Notes under the pieces: model-generated
Seen by the model: only the letters and a program-made list of their open reading frames with translations
Database searches by the model: none
What the model was told of the DNA's origin: nothing
In this document: positions 26,244 to 35,388 of the stretch, one piece after another
Position numbering within the stretch: position 1 is the stretch's first letter
Layout: every line of letters starts with the position of its first letter
Assembly: GCA_028824685.1 (NCBI GenBank)
Contig: JAPPCZ010000025.1
Span: forward strand, 1-54,665
Reading direction: 5' to 3'
Source: Candidatus Poribacteria bacterium
Lineage (GTDB): Bacteria > Poribacteria > WGA-4E > WGA-3G
Length of the DNA: 54,665 nt
Program-made: the position numbers and the translations under genes

Positions 26244-26942
26244 ATGCACAAACCTCGTACAGTTGATGGAATACTGAAAAAATTAAAAGAAAAATCGGAT
26301 ATAGGCGGATATCTTTACCGTGGTGAACCCAAACACTTTCAGGGTGATCCGTATTGTGGGAAGGTTTCCTCTAACTTCTATCGTATTTTCCTTGATGACG
26401 GAAACTTTGATGTTGAAGCGGAACACTTTGACATAGAAGAACTCCAGACAGCTGTCTTGAGTATATCTAAACAATTTTCACGAAAACCAGTCAGTGAACT
26501 TGAACGCCTTTCTAAAATTCAACACTATGAAGGCAAAACTAATCTCATAGATTTTACGAAGGATTATCTTATTGCGCTTTTTATGGCATGTGACGATTTT
26601 TCTGACAATGATGGTAGGATAATCTTGCAAGCAAGGGAATTAGTGGAACCCTATATTGAAGAGCCTTATGAACCAATAAATCGCGTCATTGCCCAAAAAA
26701 GCGTATTCGTGCGACATCCAGATGGCTTTATTCAACCAAACGACGATGACATCATCAATATTCGGTCAGACCTCAAACAGCCAATGTTAATTCATCTGCG
26801 AAATTCCCACGATATATCTGTCGAAACAATCTACAACGATATACATGGTTTTGTGAAAGATCAAAGCAACCACATGAAATTCTACAAGACGATTTATGAA
26901 GGTTTAGTCCAAAAGCAGAAAGGAGATATAGGAAATGGCTAA
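26244..26942 (+). CDS. FRG-domain protein
   Basis: This 232-aa soluble protein shows the FRG domain signs: YLYRGEP at 23-29 and LSKIQHYEGKTNLIDFT (about 89-105), followed by LIALFMAC. The family name comes from the Phe-Arg-Gly motif; this copy has Tyr-Arg-Gly. The function of FRG domains is not established. The gene overlaps the TPR gene by 8 bp, so the two products are made together and probably interact. The start ATG has no strong ribosome site. Codon use is AT-leaning like the TPR gene. Confidence 0.83.
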   Translation: MHKPRTVDGILKKLKEKSDIGGYLYRGEPKHFQGDPYCGKVSSNFYRIFLDDGNFDVEAEHFDIEELQTAVLSISKQFSRKPVSELERLSKIQHYEGKTNLIDFTKDYLIALFMACDDFSDNDGRIILQARELVEPYIEEPYEPINRVIAQKSVFVRHPDGFIQPNDDDIINIRSDLKQPMLIHLRNSHDISVETIYNDIHGFVKDQSNHMKFYKTIYEGLVQKQKGDIGNG

Positions 26943-29133
26943 CGAATCAAAGATGGCGCATTATGAAGAAGCTGCCAAACATTTTACTGAAGCTATTCGC
27001 ATGAGACCAGGTTTTGCTATGTCCTATATCTACCGAGGCGAGGTATACCACAAAATGGGCAAGCTTGATCTCGCAATTGATGATTTTACCGAAGCGATTT
27101 TCTGGACCCGGCAACCTGCAAGGGCGTATTTTGGTCGTGGTTTGGCGCATGGTGCTAAAGGTGATATTGACAAGGCAATTGAAGATTTTACGAAGGCGAT
27201 CCAACATGAACCTGACTACGCTGAGGCATATTACCACCGTGGGAATGGTTATGTAATTAAAGATGAGTTTGATCGTGCCATAGAAGACTGTGATAAGGCA
27301 ATACAACTTAATCCTGATCTCGCTGATGCCTATGTTGTTCGCGGTAATGCCTACAGCGGCAAAGGTCAAGTTGACTTAGCCATTTTAGACTTTACCAAAG
27401 CGATACAACTTAAGCCAGATTGCGTTGATGTCTATATTGCTCGCGGTAACGCCTATAGCGACAGAGATGAATTTGACAATGCTATTGCAGACTATACAAA
27501 AGCGTTAGAACTGAATCCAAATTATGTTGAAGGTTATGTTATTCGCGGTAATGTTCACTTACGCAAGGAGGACTTTGATTCCGCCATTGCAGACTGCGAA
27601 AAAGTGATGAAACTTGTACCTGATGCTGCTGCTCCTTATATCATTCGGGCAACTGTTTATAGTTCTATAGGCGAATTCGATGCAGCTATCAAAGATTGTG
27701 AAAGCGCAATAGAACGTAATCCGAAGGCTGCCGATGCCTATCTAATTCGTGGTAGCGCTTATCACGATAGAAACAAGTTAGACTTTGCTATTGCAGATTG
27801 TACAAAGGCGATTAATTTAGTTTCCTTTCGTAATATAGGCGCATATTTTGAGAGAGGCAACGTTTATAGCAGCAATGGAGAATTCAAGAAAGCAATCAAG
27901 GATTATTCCATAGTTATTCAACAAGATCGGGACCATATCTTGTGCTACTATAACCGTGGTCTTGCTTATAGCAAAATCCATCAGTTTGATAAAGCAATCG
28001 CAGACTATAATACAGTCATTCAACTCCAATCGGATTATGTTCCAGCCTATGTCAATCGTGGTATCGCTTTTAGAAATAAAGGTGAGTTCAACAACGCCAT
28101 CAGAGATTATACGATCGCTATACAGTTTGAACCAAGGTTTGCCGTGTCATATCATAATCGAGGCAACGTTTATTTACTCATAGGTGACTTTGATTCTGCA
28201 ATTACAGATTATACAAAAACCATACAACTTAATCCCAATAATGCAGAAGTCTATGCTAGTCGAGGTGCTGTTTACGGCATTATAGGTAAAGTTAGCAAAA
28301 CTATTGTTGACTGTACGAGAGCGATAGAACTTGGACTCAATCATGCAGATATCTATTTTAATCGTGCTATCGCCCACAATAGAGTAGGAAAACTTGAATT
28401 AGCTATCGGAGACTATACCAAGACGATAGAACTTAATCCCAAACATCTCGGAGCTTACGTCAATCGTGGTGTAGTTTACGGTAATACTGGCGAGATAAGT
28501 CTAGCCATTAATGATTTAAACAGAGCAGTGGAACTGGAACCAGATGGAGCTACAGCTTATAGCAACCTTGGTAATGTTTACGGCAAAAAGGGCGATTTTA
28601 ACTCAGCTATAGAAAATTACAATAAGGCGATAGAACTAACACCTGATGAGGCAATATTTTATCACAATCGCGGTCTAGCATACTTCAGCAATAATGAGTT
28701 TAGCCGAGCACGCGAAGACTATACGAAAGCACTAAAATTAGATCCCGATTATGCACCAGCCTATTATAATCGCGCAATGACTTGGTTGCATCAACAAAGA
28801 TGGGAAAAAGCCAAAGCAAACTTAACAGAGGCAGCAGACAAAGGTATAGATATTATCGCTGTTTTTGGTAAAGATTATCAAGGCGTGGCGGGCTTTGAAA
28901 AGAAAAATGGGGTTAAATTACCAAGGGATATTGCTGCAATGTTAAGACAACGAGAGGAACAAAGTTCTATACCACCTATAGAAAAAGAATTATTTGAATT
29001 TCAAGGTGAGATAAAATTGTACTTATTTGAGGACTTCGCGGCGATGTTCCCACATCAAACAAGTCAAGACCCGTTCACACCAAATAATTTGCTTCAGACC
29101 CCAAGTTCAACATCGTCTAGTCTATTCATGTAA
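26935..29133 (+). CDS. TPR-repeat protein with about 18 TPR units
   Basis: This 732-aa protein is almost entirely tetratricopeptide repeats of 34 residues, 18 full units from residue 9 to about 620 plus a final degenerate unit. The typical unit pattern is FDxAIxDYxKAIxLxPxxAxAYxxRGxxY. Such solenoids present concave surfaces for protein binding. The C-terminal 100 residues leave the repeat and end in a low-complexity serine/threonine tail. No signal peptide or membrane helix is present, so it is cytoplasmic. The ATG has AAGGAG at about 9 bp and lies inside the end of the FRG gene. Neighbouring units are similar but not identical, as expected for old duplications. Confidence 0.93.
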   Translation: MANESKMAHYEEAAKHFTEAIRMRPGFAMSYIYRGEVYHKMGKLDLAIDDFTEAIFWTRQPARAYFGRGLAHGAKGDIDKAIEDFTKAIQHEPDYAEAYYHRGNGYVIKDEFDRAIEDCDKAIQLNPDLADAYVVRGNAYSGKGQVDLAILDFTKAIQLKPDCVDVYIARGNAYSDRDEFDNAIADYTKALELNPNYVEGYVIRGNVHLRKEDFDSAIADCEKVMKLVPDAAAPYIIRATVYSSIGEFDAAIKDCESAIERNPKAADAYLIRGSAYHDRNKLDFAIADCTKAINLVSFRNIGAYFERGNVYSSNGEFKKAIKDYSIVIQQDRDHILCYYNRGLAYSKIHQFDKAIADYNTVIQLQSDYVPAYVNRGIAFRNKGEFNNAIRDYTIAIQFEPRFAVSYHNRGNVYLLIGDFDSAITDYTKTIQLNPNNAEVYASRGAVYGIIGKVSKTIVDCTRAIELGLNHADIYFNRAIAHNRVGKLELAIGDYTKTIELNPKHLGAYVNRGVVYGNTGEISLAINDLNRAVELEPDGATAYSNLGNVYGKKGDFNSAIENYNKAIELTPDEAIFYHNRGLAYFSNNEFSRAREDYTKALKLDPDYAPAYYNRAMTWLHQQRWEKAKANLTEAADKGIDIIAVFGKDYQGVAGFEKKNGVKLPRDIAAMLRQREEQSSIPPIEKELFEFQGEIKLYLFEDFAAMFPHQTSQDPFTPNNLLQTPSSTSSSLFM

Positions 29134-29217
29134 TTAATTCGGTGATATAAATTGGACAAGAGGTACAGATCGTTCCTAACACCATATTTACTGTGAAAAT
29201 TACGATTTAAGAACACC

Positions 29218-30624
29218 ATGCCCACAAACCAACCGCCCAACATACTCCTCATCATGTCCGACGAACATGCCCCGATGTTTAGCAGACCGTACGGACATCC
29301 CCTTGTCCAAACCCCACACATGAACAGACTCGCTAAAGATGGTGTAACCTTCACAAATGCATACTGCAATTCACCGCTCTGCATGCCATCGCGGATGTCT
29401 TTTATGACAGGTCGGTATATCCATCACATTGGCGCGTGGGACAACGCAGCGCCGTTACGCCCAGATGCTATCACATGGGCACACATCTTACGAGATGTAG
29501 GTTATGATGTCGTGCTTTCAGGCAAACAGCATTTTGGCGGGATGGATCAATTGCATGGGTTTCGTGCGCAACTTGCCCGAGACTTACACGCAGAAAGACA
29601 ACACGGACTGACGGATTGGGATAACGGCACACCAGCAGCATCCCGTCCATGGCAAGGACCTGCACAAGCCGGTCCCGGAACAACGGTGGAAATTAAAGTT
29701 GATGACCTTGCTGAGTCAGAGGCACTGACATATCTCCGCGATCCAGCACGGCAGGAACAACCGTGGGCACTCAACGTCTCGTTCATCGCGCCGCATTTTC
29801 CGCTTGTCGTGCCACAACGGTTTTGGGATCTCTATCCACTTGATAAGATTGACTTACCCGATATTCCAGAAGGACACCTTGAAAATCAGCACCCTGTCTA
29901 TCAACGGATGCGCCGCATGTTCGGATGTGTAGATTTTCCAGAGGATTTGGTCCGCCGTGCACGTGCAGGGTATTACGGATTAATTACCTACCTTGATGAA
30001 AAGATTGGGAATCTGCTGCAGACACTTGAAGAAACAGGACAATTGGAAAATACCGTTGTCATCTATACCAGCGACCACGGTGAGATGAACGGTGAACACG
30101 GCATGTGGCGGAAATCAAACTTCTATGAGGCATCTGCTCGTGTGCCGCTACAGATTATGTTCCCCGACCATCTATCCGCAGGCAAGCGCATTGACCAAGT
30201 CGTTTCACTTGTTGATTTAACAGCAACGCTGGTTGACATTGCAGGTGGACGTTTATTAAGTCAATTTGATGGTGATAATCTGATTCCATTGATACAAGGC
30301 ACAGCAACCGATTGGAAAGATTTTGCTTTCTCCGAATATCTCGCCCATGGCGTTGAACGTCCGATGGCAATGTTGCGGAAGGGGAGATACAAATTCAACT
30401 ATAGCCTCGGCGACCCACCTGAACTTTACGATATAACCGAAGACCCATGTGAATTCCGCAACCTTGCCAATGAATCTGAATATCAGAAAATCTGCAACGA
30501 ACTGCAAGCACAACTATTAACAGAATGGGATCCGGTTGAGATTGAGAAACAAGTGCGAGAGAGTCAAAAGGCACGTATACTGATTGATAAAGTCACGAGT
30601 GGGCAATGGAGAAAACCTGCATAA
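29218..30624 (+). CDS. Sulfatase (alkaline phosphatase-like fold), Cys type
   Basis: This 468-aa sulfatase carries the active-site signature C-M-P-S-R with C55 to be converted to formylglycine. Metal ligands are seen near the N-terminus (MSDEH, residues 13-17) and in YTSDHGEMNGEHG (about 281-293). It would release sulfate from an organic sulfate ester; choline-sulfatase or polysaccharide sulfatase activity cannot be told apart here. No signal peptide is visible, so it may be cytoplasmic. Its 3' region runs close to a second sulfatase gene that begins 31 bp after its stop. No formylglycine-generating enzyme is in the window. Confidence 0.9.
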   Translation: MPTNQPPNILLIMSDEHAPMFSRPYGHPLVQTPHMNRLAKDGVTFTNAYCNSPLCMPSRMSFMTGRYIHHIGAWDNAAPLRPDAITWAHILRDVGYDVVLSGKQHFGGMDQLHGFRAQLARDLHAERQHGLTDWDNGTPAASRPWQGPAQAGPGTTVEIKVDDLAESEALTYLRDPARQEQPWALNVSFIAPHFPLVVPQRFWDLYPLDKIDLPDIPEGHLENQHPVYQRMRRMFGCVDFPEDLVRRARAGYYGLITYLDEKIGNLLQTLEETGQLENTVVIYTSDHGEMNGEHGMWRKSNFYEASARVPLQIMFPDHLSAGKRIDQVVSLVDLTATLVDIAGGRLLSQFDGDNLIPLIQGTATDWKDFAFSEYLAHGVERPMAMLRKGRYKFNYSLGDPPELYDITEDPCEFRNLANESEYQKICNELQAQLLTEWDPVEIEKQVRESQKARILIDKVTSGQWRKPA

Positions 30625-30655
30625 TCTAAAACACCACAAAACACAAGGTATTAAC

Positions 30656-32074
30656 ATGGCATCATTAAATAAAAAACCTAATCTCATTTATGTCTTCGCA
30701 GATCAACTTCGCTATCAGTCATGTGGTTACGCAGGGGATACCCGTGCGCGTACGCCGAACATTGACCGACTTGCCACAGAGGGAGCAAATTTCTGCAATG
30801 CTGTCTCTGGCAGTCCGATGTGTGCGCCGTATCGTGCCTCGCTTTTCACCGGCAAATACGCGAGCAGCACCGGCATGGCAATCAATGAACTACGTATGAA
30901 CCCTAACCATGACTGCTTTGGACATGTTTTACATCGCAACGGCTATCAGACAAGTTACATCGGAAAGTGGCACTTGTGGGCAAATCAGTTGGGAAAACAT
31001 CACGATCCTCAGAATTCCTACATTCCGCCAGGACCACATCGACTCGGTTTTGATGGGGAATGGTCCGCATACAATTTCCATCATACCTATTTTGACACAT
31101 ATTATCATAAAGACAGTCCAGAAAAGATTACGATTCCCGGCTATGAACCGGATGGACAAACAGATTTAGCGATAGAATACCTGCAACGCGCATCAAAAGA
31201 TGACGATCCCTTCGCGCTTTTCCTCTCAATCGGTACGCCGCATGACCCGTGGACACAGAACAACGTTCCAAGCGATTATTATGAGATGTTCCGAAATGTT
31301 GACTTTCCGTTGCCACCGAATTATAAAGAAGAAAACGACCCTTATGGCGATACGTGGGCAATGATGTCCGCGGAAAACCGTGCTAAAACTCCTGAATGGA
31401 TGCGTGTCTATTACGCTATGACGACTAATTTGGATTGGAATATCGGTAGGTTGCTACACGCCATAGATGAACTCGGATTACGAGATGACACCATCTTTGT
31501 TTTTACTTCTGACCATGGCGAGATGTTCGGTGCACAGGGACGTCGTGCGAAAAATATCTTTTATGAAGAAGCGGTGCGTGTTCCATTTCTCGTCCGATGG
31601 TCTAATCAAGTTCCAGGGGAGCATGTCGCAGATGCTTGTTTAAATACACCAGATATTATGCCAACACTACTTTCAATGATGGATCTACCGATACCTGAAA
31701 ATGTTGAAGGTTCTGACCTAAGTCAAGCAGCGTTTAATCAACCGTTTGATGAACCAAAGGCTGCATTTATGCAAGGGATGGGGTGTACAGCGAAGTGGGA
31801 AGACGGCTATGAGTGGCGGGCACTCCGAACGAAGCAGCATACTTATGCTGTTCACCGGCCTGATGGAAGCGAAAAACTTTTTGACAATGTGGCTGATCCG
31901 TTCCAAACCCGTAATTTGGCTGATGATCCTGCATCGGCAACGCTCCGAGATGGTTTCCGACAGGTGTTAAAACAACGTATGGATGCACTCAACGATACCT
32001 TTGAGGCTTGCACTTGGTATCGGGACAATTGGATAGAGGATCGGGTTATTCTCAGGACAGCAACTTTGAGATAG
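30656..32074 (+). CDS. Sulfatase, second copy in tandem
   Basis: The product is 472 aa. The ATG at 30656 follows AAGG and starts just before the first beta strand (KPNLIYVFADQLRY). The signature is C-A-P-Y-R with C56 as the formylglycine precursor. The TSDHGEMFGAQG segment and GKWHL match the sulfatase metal and substrate sites. It is only distantly similar to the upstream sulfatase, so it probably acts on a different ester. The two genes are 31 bp apart and likely co-transcribed. No signal peptide is seen. Confidence 0.9.
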   Translation: MASLNKKPNLIYVFADQLRYQSCGYAGDTRARTPNIDRLATEGANFCNAVSGSPMCAPYRASLFTGKYASSTGMAINELRMNPNHDCFGHVLHRNGYQTSYIGKWHLWANQLGKHHDPQNSYIPPGPHRLGFDGEWSAYNFHHTYFDTYYHKDSPEKITIPGYEPDGQTDLAIEYLQRASKDDDPFALFLSIGTPHDPWTQNNVPSDYYEMFRNVDFPLPPNYKEENDPYGDTWAMMSAENRAKTPEWMRVYYAMTTNLDWNIGRLLHAIDELGLRDDTIFVFTSDHGEMFGAQGRRAKNIFYEEAVRVPFLVRWSNQVPGEHVADACLNTPDIMPTLLSMMDLPIPENVEGSDLSQAAFNQPFDEPKAAFMQGMGCTAKWEDGYEWRALRTKQHTYAVHRPDGSEKLFDNVADPFQTRNLADDPASATLRDGFRQVLKQRMDALNDTFEACTWYRDNWIEDRVILRTATLR

Positions 32075-32147
32075 TCCTATCATTGTTCAACCGCACAATT
32101 TGGCAATTGCGTACTTTCTCTAAGATTAGCGATTCTTTCAAAATATC

Positions 32148-33113
32148 CTAATACCATGCCGCCTTATCAACAACATTCTGCAACGGTTCACCCGCAGCAA
32201 ACCGACGCGCGTTTTCTAAAAGAATCTCAAAGTGACGTTCCGAGATATTTTCGGCATCCTTAACAGCAATATGGGGCGTTATCAACACATTCGGCATTTG
32301 CCATAGTGGACTTTCAGCAGGCAACGGTTCAACTTCAAATACATCTAATCCACACCCAGCAATAGTACCCTGCTCAAGTACTTCAACGAGGTCGGCAAGT
32401 TTTGTCGTTTTACCACGACCAATGTTGATAAAGTAAGCAGTCTTTTTCATTAGTGCGAAGCGGTTCTTGTGCCACATTCCCTCTGTTTCCGGAGTATGTG
32501 GGGTGGTAACTATCACAAAGTCGGCAAGCGGAAGGAGTGTGTCTAATTCCGCGGGTTCATGCTTTTCCACAAACGGTACAGCATATTCCCATCTTGCGTC
32601 AACACCGATCACCTTCATGCCGAATTCTGAACATAGTCGTGCTGTTTCGTGCCCGATACCGCCTACACCGACAATCAGTGCAGTCGCTCTCGCAAGGTCA
32701 ATATATCCACTTTTGCGTGCATCTTTATCCCAGACACCTTCACGTTGTGCGTCCATATAGTAGGGCAATCCGCGAGCAAGTGCTAATACGAACATCATGA
32801 TATGTTGTGCAATGTGGTCATTATAGATACCACGTGGGTTGCAGACAACGACTGAATGCTTTATCAGTGCTGGGTAATAGTAGCCGGGAGAAGGACCAGC
32901 GGCAGGACTTTGTAGCCATCGTAGGTTTTTTGCTAACGGCAATTGTTCAGGAGATACCCAACCGTAAACAGCATCTGCATCGGGAAGATGTGTGTTTACA
33001 TCTTCTTCTGTTTTTGGCAAGACGATATTGTATGTGGGCACTTCGTTTCGTATACGTTCTGCCCACGCTTGTAATTCCGCGTTCTGTGGCGGTGTTATTA
33101 TGAGTTTCGGCAT
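32148..33113 (-). CDS. D-2-hydroxyacid dehydrogenase family protein
   Basis: The product is 321 aa; the ATG at 33113 follows AAAGGAA and is preferred over an in-frame start 25 codons upstream. The NAD-binding loop is GVGGIGHETARLC (about 146-158). The catalytic triad is visible in INIGRGKTTK (arginine), DVFEVEPLP (glutamate) and ITPHIAVKD (histidine). It would interconvert a 2-keto acid and a D-2-hydroxy acid with NAD(H). It is convergent with the sulfatase pair and divergent from the PIN gene, with no partner that narrows the substrate. Confidence 0.87.
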   Translation of the reverse strand: MPKLIITPPQNAELQAWAERIRNEVPTYNIVLPKTEEDVNTHLPDADAVYGWVSPEQLPLAKNLRWLQSPAAGPSPGYYYPALIKHSVVVCNPRGIYNDHIAQHIMMFVLALARGLPYYMDAQREGVWDKDARKSGYIDLARATALIVGVGGIGHETARLCSEFGMKVIGVDARWEYAVPFVEKHEPAELDTLLPLADFVIVTTPHTPETEGMWHKNRFALMKKTAYFINIGRGKTTKLADLVEVLEQGTIAGCGLDVFEVEPLPAESPLWQMPNVLITPHIAVKDAENISERHFEILLENARRFAAGEPLQNVVDKAAWY

Positions 33114-33155
33114 AGATTCTTCCTTTCGTGCTATTTTTGCTGTTAACCAAATTTC

Positions 33156-33184
33156 TTTTATATTAACGGAAAGTATGGTATAAT
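33156..33184 (+). promoter_or_regulatory. Putative promoter for the PIN-domain gene
   Basis: A perfect -10 TATAAT (33179-33184) lies about 49 bp before the start; its -35 (TTTTAT at 17 bp) is weak. Confidence 0.4.
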
Positions 33185-33232
33185 TCAAATGAAAATTTAT
33201 AAGAGATTAGCGAATTGTTATAGGATCAGCGA

Positions 33233-33724
33233 TTGCAAAATCAATTTCAAAATTTGAAAATCTATCTTGACACCTGTTGTTTAAGTCGTCTCTTTGATAA
33301 TCAAACACAGGAGCGAATTCAGCAGGAAACCCAAGCTATAGCAGCAATAATAGGTTTCTTTGCAACAAACTGGCAATGGGTGATTAGCGATTTTTTGATG
33401 GTGGAAGTATTAAAGAATCCTAATTCAAATCAACGTAATATGATAAAAGATCTTCTAAATTACGCACATCACACTGTTTATGTAAGCGAACAAGAAGTTC
33501 TGAAAGCCATACATTTTGAATTATTGAGTTTCAAGATTGAAGACGCTTTGCATCTTGCATGTGCAGCGCGAGGCAATGCTGATGTATTCTTGACAACAGA
33601 TGACAAGTTAGTCCGAAAAACGAAAAGTGTTCAAGCTCGTAATAAACTTTCCGTTCAGGTTGAAAACCCTTACACATGGTTACAGGAGGTTCTTAAAAAT
33701 GAACATCCAAGCGATACTAAATAA
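33233..33724 (+). CDS. PIN-domain protein, probable VapC-like toxin
   Basis: This 163-aa protein has the acidic residues expected of a PIN nuclease: D in KIYLDTCC (about 13), E in LMVEVLKN (about 59), D in KIEDALHLACA (about 101), and the DD pair in LTTDDKLV (about 121-122). PIN toxins cut RNA with magnesium or manganese. The start is TTG at 33233, with AGGA 8 bp upstream. A 64-aa gene overlaps its 3' end by 26 bp, giving a toxin-first order unlike usual vapBC. The divergent gene is a dehydrogenase. Confidence 0.75.
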   Translation: MQNQFQNLKIYLDTCCLSRLFDNQTQERIQQETQAIAAIIGFFATNWQWVISDFLMVEVLKNPNSNQRNMIKDLLNYAHHTVYVSEQEVLKAIHFELLSFKIEDALHLACAARGNADVFLTTDDKLVRKTKSVQARNKLSVQVENPYTWLQEVLKNEHPSDTK

Positions 33725-33893
33725 AAAAATGGAAGAACTACGGCATAGTGATCCGGAACTTCATGCACTTTTAGATAAAATCCTTAAGGACAAAAGTGGT
33801 AAAAGTGATTACACTATTGACCGACATAAACTACCTGAACAAGATATCAAAATGATTCTCAAAGAGATTCAACAGGCCCGAGAATCAGGATAG
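33699..33893 (+). CDS. Small partner of the PIN protein, candidate antitoxin
   Basis: This 64-aa highly charged protein (start preceded by AGGAGG at 9 bp) overlaps the end of the PIN gene. It has no DNA-binding motif I recognise. Residues 17-40 (DPELHALLDKILKDKSGKSDY) look helical. The overlap, strong ribosome site and small size are typical of an antitoxin; a toxin-first order would make it an unusual pair. Neutralisation of the PIN protein is an inference. Confidence 0.6.
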   Translation: MNIQAILNKKMEELRHSDPELHALLDKILKDKSGKSDYTIDRHKLPEQDIKMILKEIQQARESG

Positions 33894-33958
33894 AAACGGA
33901 AGTTATTGGTGCGTTCGCGTAATGGGTCAACATAATACACCAGAGTAAGTGAAGGCAA

Positions 33959-35335
33959 ATGGCACCTTTAAAAATTGATTTTGACAAAGGCACTCTCATC
34001 CTACAAAACGTCCCAGAAAAATTCCAATCGCAGTTGCCAGATATCCGCTGGGACGAGCGCACCTTGACCTTTCGCGCACCTGCCTACCGTTATCGTCATA
34101 TTATCTCGCAGCTGCGAGCACACAATATCCCTTATGACGATACAGCACGACAATTCACAGTCAAACCTTTTACCAATCAAAAGTCAGTATCACCCTATCC
34201 ATATCAAAGTGAAGCAGTTGATGCATGGCACGCAAATAATAAGCGCGGTGTTATAAGTCTCCCGACAGGTGCAGGTAAAACCTTCATCGCAATGCTGCTC
34301 ATTGCGGACACACAACGTCCAACGCTTGTGCATGTGCCGACAATTGACTTAATGCATCAGTGGTATGAAGTGCTGAAAGAACATTTTGGACAAGAGGTTG
34401 GGCTTTATGGTGGCGGGCAACACGAATTACAAGATTTAACCGTGACAACCTATCAGTCTGCTGTTATGCATGCACCTCATTATGGGAATCGATTCGGTTT
34501 TGCTATTTTTGACGAATGCCACCACCTGCCGGGAGACCAATATCAATATGCAGCAATCAGCAGTATTGCGCCTTTCCGACTGGGATTAACAGCAACCCCC
34601 GAACGCGTTGATGGAAAAGAGAGTAGACTCTATGCGCTTGTGGGTGAATGTTGTTATGAAGCGCAAGTACAGGAACTTTCTGGCAAAACGCTTTCCGAAT
34701 ATCGTGTCGTTACGATTGCAGTTGATATGGAGGACACGGAACGGGTTCAATATGAGGAAGCGCGCCGCACCTATTTGAACTTCCTTAAAAAAGCGAGAAT
34801 CAATATGGGAACATCGCGCGGATGGCAAACATTTCTATGGAAATCCTCACAGTCTGAAGAAGGACGTACCGCTTTCAAAGCGTATCTCACACAGAAGCAG
34901 CTGAGCTTCGCCTCCGCGGCAAAACAGGAATGGGTGTGGAAACTCATTCAACGGCATCAAGGCGACCGAATCCTCATCTTTACGCAGGATAACGACACAG
35001 CATATCAGATAGGAACACGCTTCTTTTTGCCTGTGCTAACGCATCAAACAAAATTGAAAGAGCGAAATAGTTTTCTAAACGGATTTCGCGATGGCACTTA
35101 TTCTATCCTCGTCACCTCCAAAGTACTAAATGAGGGGGTAGATGTACCGGAAGCGAATGTTGCTATTATTGTTTCAGGCAGTGGGAGTGTGCGGGAACAT
35201 GTGCAGCGGTTAGGACGTATCCTCCGCAAACGAGAAGGTAAACAAGCGGTGCTTTACGAACTTATTTCCAAACAGACCAGCGAACAGTTTGTTAATAAAC
35301 GGCGAAGACAACACCACGCATACCAAACAAGGTAG
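33959..35335 (+). CDS. XPB-like (Rad25) SF2 helicase
   Basis: This 458-aa superfamily 2 helicase resembles archaeal XPB. The N-terminal about 75 residues (ILQNVPEKFQ, then RAPAYRYRHI) match the damage-recognition-like domain. Then come Walker A LPTGAGKTF (about 101-109), DECHH (about 183-187), GLTATPERVDG (about 205-215), NEGVDVP and motif VI QRLGRILRKR (about 416-425). It would unwind or remodel DNA in nucleotide-excision-type repair. The next gene is a Bax1-like nuclease, the known archaeal partner of XPB. The start follows GAAGG at a short 4-bp spacing. Confidence 0.88.
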   Translation: MAPLKIDFDKGTLILQNVPEKFQSQLPDIRWDERTLTFRAPAYRYRHIISQLRAHNIPYDDTARQFTVKPFTNQKSVSPYPYQSEAVDAWHANNKRGVISLPTGAGKTFIAMLLIADTQRPTLVHVPTIDLMHQWYEVLKEHFGQEVGLYGGGQHELQDLTVTTYQSAVMHAPHYGNRFGFAIFDECHHLPGDQYQYAAISSIAPFRLGLTATPERVDGKESRLYALVGECCYEAQVQELSGKTLSEYRVVTIAVDMEDTERVQYEEARRTYLNFLKKARINMGTSRGWQTFLWKSSQSEEGRTAFKAYLTQKQLSFASAAKQEWVWKLIQRHQGDRILIFTQDNDTAYQIGTRFFLPVLTHQTKLKERNSFLNGFRDGTYSILVTSKVLNEGVDVPEANVAIIVSGSGSVREHVQRLGRILRKREGKQAVLYELISKQTSEQFVNKRRRQHHAYQTR

Positions 35336-35344
35336 TATACACAG

Positions 35345-35371
35345 TATCGGGATTGAAAACCCCTCCTACAG
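35345..35371 (-). repeat. REP-like hairpin between the XPB and Bax1 genes
   Basis: On the minus strand this is TGTAGGAGGGG, loop, then AATCCCGAT, a member of the GTAGGAG hairpin family with its own stem sequence. It lies in the 53-bp spacer of a putative operon. Confidence 0.6.
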
Positions 35372-35388
35372 TATAGAGTTAGAAGGCC

